Source: Theristus sp. LFF4_11
Taxonomy: Eukaryota; Nematoda; Chromadorea; Monhysterida; Xyalidae
Direction: 5' to 3'
Assembly (NCBI GenBank): GCA_030248135.1
Contig: JASANC010001075.1
Span: forward strand, 61,824-125,823
Length of the DNA: 64,000 nucleotides
Below are positions 56,400 to 64,000 of the stretch, piece by piece. How positions within the stretch are numbered: position 1 is the stretch's first letter; each line of letters begins with the position of its first letter. The translations under genes and the position numbers were made by a program. The notes beneath the pieces are model-generated. The model made no database searches, was not told the origin of the DNA, and saw only the letters and a list, made by a program, of their open reading frames with translations.

Positions 56400-59300
56400 A
56401 TGTGGCAGCGGCGGGTTTCATTCGCGAGTGCTGTTCGACAGCTTTTTCTGTTTTCGATCTGTTTTTCAGGTGCTTTTTTGGCTTTCTTGACCTTCTCTCC
56501 ATCAGCATCCAATGCTTTTTGTTAGTTCTCTCTTCCCCGGTGCCCAATTTTATTTCTTTTTCTGGTTGCCTGTGTTGAAAATTTAGTTTTCATTTCCAGG
56601 CGCCAATCAGCAACAACGTTCGAGCATTTTTGATGATTTTGCGCGACAACTTCTGCACAGTACAAGTCAAAGTGGCGGCGCTGACGTTCGTGGAACGCAG
56701 GGACTGCCGTCGTTTTCTGATTTTCTGCGCGCGCTCACTCGTGTTACAACCAGTGAGATTTTCAATTTTAGTTCAGACTGATTCGTGATTGATCTTATGA
56801 TCGATGATTTCTGATCTGCCTTCTTTACTGTTTTAATTAGATGTGAAGCTGGCGGAAGCGAAGGTTTCCGGCAGTTAGCCGACTAAGATTTTTTTGACAG
56901 ACAGACAATATCGTTTTCTGTATGGATTAAAAGGCGTCGTTTCTCAAAGAATCGCCTTGCTTGAACTTGGCTGGTCACTTCAGTAAAGGTTGCAAGTTTA
57001 AGTGCGGGGCTAGCATAGGCAAGCACGCAAGTTGCTGTGCGTTTGTGCTCAGCTGCTGTCGGGCACACTTGATGTTGGTACCATTAAGTGCAAAACTATG
57101 ACCAAAACAAAGGAAACACAATGAAAAAAATTTCACGTCAAAAATTGAAAAAAACCCGGGAAAAAACGAAAAAAAACGGGAAAAATACCTGGTTGTTTTC
57201 CCGTTTTTTTCAGGACCCCATTTTTAGCCTCCGTAAAAAACGCGTAATAAAACGCGTTTTTTACCGGTAAAAAAACCGGTATTTTTACCTTTTCAACCCT
57301 AGCTGTGCCGACGCCCACAGCAACTCAGTCGCCACTGGTCAGCTCAATCGACAGTTTTGCCCGTCCCTTGTCGCGGCTTGCTGCCGGCCAGCAGCCGTCT
57401 GCGTCCGATTTCACCGACTTCGCACGCGCACTGCCTGGATTCCTGGGCGAATTGCCGCGCGTTCCGGCTGCCGCTGATTTCGACAGGCCAGATTTCATTG
57501 AATCGGTCAGTGTCAGCTTTTTTGGTCTCTCTCCAGTCTCTCTCTTTTTTGGTCAGTCTCTCTCCGGTTGCGTTTTGAAACTCGGAAACGTGAGAAAGAT
57601 CTGCTTTGTGAAAACGAAGACCACCGAGAAGTTGGGGGCGTGAATTTTTTACTTGGTGTGTGTGAAGTTTCAATTATTAAACGCTGTGTTATCAATTTTT
57701 TAGGTTCTGCGATTCAATTGGATTACAGATGTGAACGGAAACTAGTTTCAATCTTTATGTGGCAATTCCGAGTCGCCTGAATGACTCAGCCCTGTTTAAA
57801 GGACACGGATCATTTTGCCAATTTTGAATTTCCTCGTCATGCATGTAGGGGTGGGTCGGTATAAAAAACGGTTTTTTTCGGTATAAAAAACGGTATAAAA
57901 AACGGTTTTTTATACCAGCGCCAAAAAATGGCCAAAATAAATTACCGATATTTTACCGCGTAAATTTTGGTTTTTTTCCGGTTTTTTATACCGCCGAAGG
58001 ACCCAAATTTCAATTTTTGAAATCACTCAAAATGCACTGTATTCCGCATATCCATTTCAATTTTCATTTTCGCCACTTCATAACTTGATGTTCCGGAGAA
58101 CACAATTCACGCTCTTGGTATAAATAAAGCACCCTGAGACCCGTGTCAAGTGTTGCTGGCAACAGCACGGAATCGTTGCTGTCAAACTGCGACAGCACGG
58201 ATTCGCAGTCCCCGTCGGCAGCGTCAGCTGCTGCCACTGAGAACATTGCTGCGCTTGCATCGGCAAATTGTGTGGACAGCTCTGATGACGACTTCACTGA
58301 TGATGATGGTGACGGCTGCATTGATGATACTCATGATGATGATGATGAATAGACAAAAATCGGGTGAATTGCTAATATTTATTCAATCAAATTTCCTGAA
58401 ATTTTGTGTCTTTGAACTCGGAAATTGCTCAAAGTTTTGTTGGTGATGTCGTCGTGCTGTTGTACTGGTGATAGTGACCCGAATCTCCATCTGATTTTTT
58501 GCTCTTTCAATTTTGTTCTTGGTTCACTGCTTTCGTCTGTGCGTGTTCGTGATTCTTTTTGTCTTTCGGTGATCTTTTATTTAGAAACGCGGTGAAATTG
58601 TTGTGCAGTTACATATCTCTCGATCGTGTCAGTTCAATTGATTTGCATGTATCACATTCCAAATTCCATTGCTGTTTCAAATATCAATCTGTCTTGCGTT
58701 AGTTTTTTTTGTTTTAAACTCGCATCTGATATAATTTTTCTGATGCTGCATTCTCTCTAAGCGCCACCGATTCAAATAAAATCAAGATTGGAATACGTTT
58801 CCATTGAAACACATACAGTTTCTGGTTAGAATTGTGGTCTTTTACTCATTATTCAGCGGTTTGCGTAAAATCAGAGTACCAGAAATTGTCGCAATCACAA
58901 GATTCTTCAAATACTGGGTCGGTAAAAAACCGGGTATAAAGAACCGGACGCGGTATAAAAAACCGTTTTATATACATGGATTTGAAAAAAACCGTTTTTT
59001 ACCACCCCTACATGCATGTTATGTAACGGTTCACCTATCTATGCGCGCATTGAGTCTCGGAACCAAAATAAATGATCATAGCTTGTGTTGTTGTTGTTTC
59101 AGTTGCCGCCAGGTTTACTGGATCACTTGTTGAATGGCGGAGATTTGCCCGGTCTCACTCCAAACATCCGCCAACGCTACATCAATTCGTGAGTTCCTGT
59201 TGAGTTTTTTAAAATCCATTTTGCTTTAGTTTGGCTTTCTGTCACGTCGTGGAACATTTTTGAGGACCAACCAATTTCTGCATTGCGAGGTTGATTGGCC

Positions 59301-60464
59301 GTGCGTCGTCGCAACCACATCATATACCAAACTCTGCTTTGATTAGAATAACGAATTGCGGTTTTCAGCTATGTGCAGCATGTGGCCGGCTTGGCAGAGC
59401 GCGCGCTCAGAGGAGACAACGGCGCACGTGAGCAACTGCCCGAACTCGACCAGCTGCCGTCAACGTTGGCTGAAATGATTGCGAACATCGGCGACAACAG
59501 CAGCAACACAATTGGTACGCTCAATGGCAAACAACGCGCTCTTCTCATTGATGTTCATTGGATCGTTTGAGAGTTATGACTGTTTACGATGGACAATGTG
59601 CAAGGCCCGTTTCCAGTTGCAGTATTTGTGTTTGCTGTGTCAAAGTCCAACCATACGTGACAGGCGTGAGCGCAGCAGCACGCCGTGCGTTGGTGCAGTT
59701 CTACCAGGCACCTCCATCTCCATCTCCATCTGCACCATTGTCCACAACACCATCGCCTCCACGCCAACTAATCAGTGAGGTTTTTTCCTGGTTCGCAAAA
59801 AGAGTGAAAAAACATTGTGCGCGTTTTGCTTTGTTCTGTCGAACACATGAGAGCTTTTGTGTTTCCATTGAATTCGATCACGCTGATTGGCCGCCGGCTA
59901 CCAACCGTTGTCTTTGGATGAAACTGAGTTGCCGGCCGAGTAGGCGATGCGCATGAGCTGTTGTTGTGCACATGGACATTGTGCTTGGTGATATCACTGC
60001 ATTGGCACTGCGCTCAGCACTTCCCATCAACGAGCTGATCAGACGTATGCCGCCCGGTTTCGACGTGTCGCGCGTGCCGGAGCAGCTGGTCGCACAGGCT
60101 GTCGCCAACGAGCCGCTGCACGTGCATTTGTTGCCCGACGACCTGCTGCGTGCGTTCCTCGCGCACAACGGCGATCTCGCGCAGCAACTGCACGCCGCTG
60201 GATTTCGTTTGGTCTGTGCGCCGTGCAGAGTGAAACAAACGTTTTGCAGAGCACGCCAAACGTGTTCTTTTCAGAGTTTCTGTTTTTATTATGCAGCCGA
60301 CCACCGCCACGAGCAGCACCACTGCTGCGACTTCGTTGACATCGCGCCTGTTGGCCGCAACAACCGCCACCGAAGTCGTTCCACTCAACGGCACGACGGC
60401 ACTGCTGGTAGATCCTAACTTTTTATTTTTAAATTATACGGAGACAAGGTTCGCCATTTCATGA
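56400..60464 (+). CDS. Unrecognised secreted protein, at least eight exons
   Basis: Exons 56400-56469, 56600-56752, 57303-57505, 59103-59188, 59369-59514, 59664-59774, 59958-60211, 60297-60464; every junction agrees in phase. About 396 residues if the last exon reads to the TGA at 60462. The first exon looks like a signal peptide (VRQLFLFSICFS). The rest is rich in Leu, Pro, Ser and Thr. Loosely repeated units such as LPPGLLDHLLNGGDLPGL and LLPDDLLRAFLAHNGDLAQQ suggest an internal helical repeat. Ser/Thr/Pro linkers occur in exons 6 and 8. No family recognised. The acceptor of exon 3 is formed at the terminus of a hAT element. A larger hAT element lies in the next intron. The 3' end is uncertain. 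Confidence 0.7.
57140..57301. mobile_element. Right end of a hAT-type element (family of 409-1702)
   Basis: The last 160 bp match the right part of the element at 409-1702, with TTTACCGGTAAAAAAACCGG and the terminus TCAACCCTA. No left terminus TAGGGTTG and no matching 8-bp duplication were found upstream, so it is truncated or rearranged on the left. Its last base, A57301, is the A of a splice-acceptor AG. Confidence 0.7.
57846..59010. mobile_element. hAT-type element with TAGGGGTGG ends and acidic reading frame
   Basis: The termini TAGGGGTGG and CCACCCCTA are flanked by an exact CATGCATG duplication (57838-57845 and 59011-59018). The related repeat at 31260-31480 shows a single CATGCATG at the homologous point, i.e. 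the empty site. Inside, 58143-58352 (plus) encodes an Asp- and Ser-rich stretch ending DDDDE. It could be the remnant of an element-encoded protein, but no catalytic hAT motif is seen. Confidence 0.9.
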
Positions 60465-60608
60465 TCCAGAAAACAGAAAAAATGCAAAGTTCAGTTATTG
60501 TAATCGATTTGGTCGTTTCCCATGCAAAAAACAGTCAAATCAATCAAATGACCCATCAAATCACCAATTTGAAACAAAATCAACCGGAAAATTCAACAGT
60601 TTCTCCAG

Positions 60609-60755
60609 GCGTGTTGCGAACGATGGTCAGCGGCGGGCTGGGCGGAGTTTCATTGTGGTTGATTGTCTTTCCCACTGACGTCATAAAATCAAAGGTGCAA
60701 ATCGCCGGCTCCGGCAGTCTGTTCGGCACCGCCGTGAATGTGGTCAAGAAGGAGG
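60609..60755 (+). pseudogene. SLC25A15: Orphan exon of a mitochondrial ornithine carrier
   Basis: A 147-nt exon-like block has an acceptor (TTCTCCAG) and a donor (GTGAGTG). It encodes MVSGGLGGVSLWLIVFPTDV followed by IKSKVQI and NVVKKEG. The P-x-D-x-[IL]-K signature after a GG helix is diagnostic of SLC25 carriers, and the surroundings resemble the third repeat of ORNT1. The 5' two thirds of the gene are missing: the upstream sequence belongs to another gene. I see no further carrier exon before the long minus-strand ORF. It may be a displaced fragment, or the 3' exons may lie beyond the window. Confidence 0.65.
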
Positions 60756-60992
60756 GTGAGTGTTTGGGCAGTTTTTATGGTATTGGGATTGGATTGCTAG
60801 GTTTCATTGTGGGGATTAGTTGGCCAGACCGTGGTATGTTTATGGGCCGCGTGATTATGCGAGCCGCAAATATTTCTCGGAATTTCGCATGCTGATTGGC
60901 TGCATAGAGCCGAATGGTCCAATCATTGAGTTCTTATCAGACGCGGCGCAGCGAATTAGCTGATTGTCCACGTTTTCAGTGGCATTGGCGAA

Positions 60993-61037
60993 GCAGTATT
61001 TAGTGACACTATACAGCTAGGCGTCACTAAATACTGC
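60993..61037. repeat. 15-bp perfect hairpin
   Basis: GCAGTATTTAGTGAC and its exact reverse complement are separated by 15 bp. It lies between the orphan carrier exon and the virus-like ORF. It could be the remains of a small inverted-repeat element or an RNA stem; nothing else identifies it. Confidence 0.8.
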
Positions 61038-61228
61038 GCTAATACCTTAAGAGTTGCAACCACTGTTTTATTTTTGGTTTCGCCTGGTAGTAAAGCGTAT
61101 ACCACAAAGCCCCAAGAATAAAAGCCTGCCAGCGAATCATTGAGCATGTCCCTTCACAATTCTTGTCATGTCGTTCTTTCTGCAACCTCAGTTGCGGCAT
61201 TCTGGCTGAATGCGACTGGTGAGGCCAG

Positions 61229-63827
61229 TCAGTATGTCGTCACGTCAATGATTTGCTGTTTGCCCTGTGCATCATTCTTAGTAATTGCATTCATGAGCTC
61301 GGCGCTCAATGGCAGATTCACGTGGTTGTTGACGACTGTCCACCACGCCCGAGCAATTTCTAGCTTTTCTGTGACAAATTCGTCTTTGTCAAGCAGGCAT
61401 TTGCGGCGCGTACTGGGCTTAGTGACCGGTGAACAGACTCTTTGTCCGGTCGTAACACAGCATTCCAGATGTCGAACGGGTTGAAGAAATTGTACACCGT
61501 TCGCCTACAGCTTTGTCCCATCTGTGCGTATTTGCACTTGATGGCAAATCTCCACCATTTTTCCCGCCAGCTTCTCAACGCGAAGCGGCGAGGTCTTGTA
61601 AAGTTTCTGGAAAATTTTCTCCATGGCTGCTCGAACGAGCAGCGCCAGTACCAGTGTTCGAATGTCTTCATATGTGAAGACATACTTCTTTACGTCAATT
61701 GCCAGAATTTCATCTGTTGAGATGTTGATGCGCTCTGACAAGACCATGAGCGCATCCAAGTCCTGGGACATGCGGATCGGCGGTTCCAGCCGAATTTTCC
61801 TCCAGTCCTCTCGGACCTCATCTGGTGTTTTATTCAGCGGATACACGTCCTTGTGGAATATATGGTGCTGTATTTGTCAGCACCACGTCTGGGTTTTGCT
61901 TCAGAAAGCGTACGACCTTGTCGTATTCACCATAGATTTGTGCGAACGACAGTCGCAGTACTGGGTTTGAACGAATGGTACCCAATGTTGGGTCCTGTAC
62001 TGTGATTGGCTGCAGACTGCAAAGGTCTACTGGTCCTTCGTCAACTCGGTTGACATATGCCAGACCGACGTCGACAGCCGCGCGGTACGTGTCGTACCGC
62101 GGGTGGACATGCTGTGGATGCACCATTTGTGTGCCGCTTGTTGCGAACTGATTCGAACAAGCGATGGACATGAACAAGGCGTCATAGATGAGCACCACCC
62201 AGTTGAACTGGAATGCGTAGTGCCATCCTGGCCTTGTATCCCATGATATGGCAACCTTTCGGTTGGTGATGGAATTGATCAGCCATGAGCCTTCCTGGTA
62301 TATCTCATTACGGTCTCGACCGTACCGGTTGTAGTGCACGACATCGTGCATCTTGCAGGTGAACATCGCCAACACCGTACCCGGTGTCGGCGGCACATAG
62401 GCGTCTCTCCAGTGTTTGTGGCGATACGCTCGCACGCCTTTCATGTTTGAGTAGCCGATTGCGGAAAGCAACGGCCGACTGTCCAGGTGATTGGGCAGAT
62501 TGTAATCTGCTGGTTTGAGCAGCGGGTCCTCTTTGAGGTCCGCTGAATAGGCATAGGTGAGTCCCTTGAGGAACTCACTCGGATCATCCCAATGATGGAA
62601 TGTCGAACTCTGGTTTGTGAGGAAGTTCATCAGAACTGTCCGTTTTTCCATGTTTTCTGGCAGCATGGCTGCGTCCATCATCAGCGCCAGGTCGAATGCA
62701 AAGCAATACGCACCTGCGCAGATGAACAACTGTACTGGATATTTGATTCCCTGGACGTAGTTCATACCCGCAGCCACGGAGGCGGGGTAAAACCTGGGAA
62801 CTTCGTTGTGGTTCAATGGTTCCATGTGGCCTTCGACAGGCTCGAAATAGGTGTAGTGCAGTGCCATGTGTCCGTTCATGACACTGGACTGCTGGTGAAT
62901 GAAATCCACCAATTCCTGGAGTTGTGTGGCGGTGTTATCTACCACCCATACTACTTCTGTTGCTTGGCCGATTGGACGGCCAATGAGGCGAACGTGTCGA
63001 CGCAGCGCCTCACGCCTGGTATAGCATGAGTTGCGGTCATGCCACAACTCGTCCCATATCGTCATTGCCAAAAGGTGTTTTGGCAGTGCGTTCCTGTTCT
63101 TGGTATTGTAGGGTGCTCCCCTTTTGATGACCTCATTGAGGTACATATGGATATTCACTGTGGTAGCTGGTGCCACTTGTTCTGGTACTTGGTCGACATG
63201 GGTATTTTCCACCAAGTCGTCCGACAGATCGAACGGCAAGGCGGTCATACCCGCTTGTTCAGGCGAGGCCTGCAATTCCTGCTTTCCGGCCCTCATCGGG
63301 CCTAGTTTCTGGTTTCTGTAGACGTTGTAAATCCATTGTACCATTTGATCTTGCTGATCCGCATATGGGATCAGGTTTGACTGGTGCGGAGCGTGCGACA
63401 CATGTCCTTGTCGCAGGGCCTGAACATCGACACCTGACTGCGGACAGTAGTCTGTCAACGCACCGAGTGTCATCGGCCATACTGGATCATCGTAGCCCGG
63501 CGCCGGGTGTGTCACCGACGGCGGCTCGGCTGCTGCTATTGCTTTATGGCTTGGAGCTGTCAAGCCGTACAATACCGTGAATGTATCCACCCCATAAGGC
63601 TGGTAGTGGGATACGAGCAGGTGTGCTGCTGTTGCTGGGTAATCACGAGCGTAATCCGCTTCTGTCCATCCTGATGTCACGCGCGAAAGCGCGAACAAGG
63701 GGGTTTGATCCAATAATTTTTGAGTCGCTTTATAGTGAGCCTGGAATAAAAGAAAGTGCTCTGAAAGCAAGGTCTGTGTGTGGATTATGGCACACACAAA
63801 CAAGCAACAGAGAGCGTGCATGTGCAA
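61229..63827 (-). pseudogene. Long intronless ORF with frameshifts, possible endogenous viral element
   Basis: The main frame, 63827-61830, is 665 codons without an intron, unlike every other gene here. It is followed by at least three further frames that seem to continue the same protein: 61846-61505, about 61530-61400, and about 61440-61229. The reading therefore shifts near 61850, 61530 and 61420. Together the frames would cover roughly 850-900 residues, but they are interrupted and I treat the locus as a broken gene. No reverse transcriptase, transposase or integrase motif is visible. Length, lack of introns and composition (Trp/Tyr/His-rich, no signal peptide in the conserved part) suggest a capsid-like protein of a dsRNA (toti-like) virus. 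This is inference without any search. A splice-acceptor-like TTTTATTCCAG near 63740 could mean that the first 30 codons are intronic. Alternative: an unknown lineage-specific gene. Confidence 0.45.
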
Positions 63828-64000
63828 CCAAGCTTATTGCTAAGCTAGGTTAAAACAAATACTAGGGTTAAAGCACAGCACAACAAGCAAACAACAAAAG
63901 AAAACACAGCAAATACAAACAACAAACAAACAAACAACAAAACAACAAATAAAACAATAACTAGGTACTAGGATTAATTTTGTGGAGCAAAAATTTATTA
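63828..64000. repeat. A/C-rich low-complexity end of window
   Basis: Repeated AACAAACAAAC words follow the upstream end of the minus-strand ORF. A TAGGGTT at about 63863 resembles a hAT terminus, but no partner can be seen within the window. Confidence 0.5.

Noticed and set aside
61830..61880. Programmed ribosomal frameshift between the two virus-like frames
   Set aside because: I see no clear slippery heptamer in the overlap, and further frame breaks downstream fit mutation better.
62592..63580. Plus-strand frames opposite the virus-like ORF
   Set aside because: Antisense shadows of the long minus-strand frame.

Overview
The window is animal nuclear DNA, most probably from a nematode. Genes are cut into many short exons (about 30-420 nt) with GT-AG and at least two GC-AG introns. 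The protein set (EB modules, a DB module, an ShKT-like domain, a non-muscle myosin II close to worm and human forms) points to Nematoda. No species call is possible from the sequence. I built the exon models by hand from ORFs, splice signals, reading-phase agreement and remembered family alignments; no search was run.

Layout. 2.3-24.4 kb, minus strand: a complete non-muscle myosin II heavy chain in about 37 exons. Its introns carry hAT-type elements, a SINE at an exon edge, a tandem duplication of part of an exon and a (CAA)n(CAG)n tract. 24.8-30.8 kb: a gene-free pile of nested DNA transposons whose order of insertion can be read from target duplications. 30.9-34.4 kb, plus: an unrecognised coiled-coil protein ending in a polybasic CaaX box. 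34.6-36.1 kb, minus: an unrecognised 370-residue protein. 37.1-38.1 kb, plus: a secreted ShKT-like plus DB-module protein. 38.3-41.0 kb, minus: a secreted EB-module protein with two alternative last exons. 41.9-44.2 kb, minus: a CREC-family (calumenin/reticulocalbin) EF-hand protein. 47.3-50.5 kb, plus: heparanase (GH79). 50.8-53.2 kb: a foldback-like array. 53.4-56.2 kb: more nested transposons and G-rich tracts. 56.4-60.5 kb, plus: an unrecognised secreted protein. 60.6 kb: one orphan exon of a mitochondrial ornithine carrier. 61.2-63.8 kb, minus: a long intronless ORF broken by frameshifts, possibly an endogenous viral element.

The neighbours do not form a pathway. Several encode secretory-route or extracellular proteins (EB, DB/ShKT, CREC, heparanase, the 56 kb protein), but I infer no joint function. 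The most interesting theme is how mobile elements meet splicing. A SINE sits exactly at a myosin exon/intron junction and can supply an in-frame splice donor. The terminal base of a hAT element forms half of a splice acceptor in the 56 kb gene. A 33-nt symmetric exon lies in myosin loop 1. A duplicated terminal exon gives the EB gene two ends.
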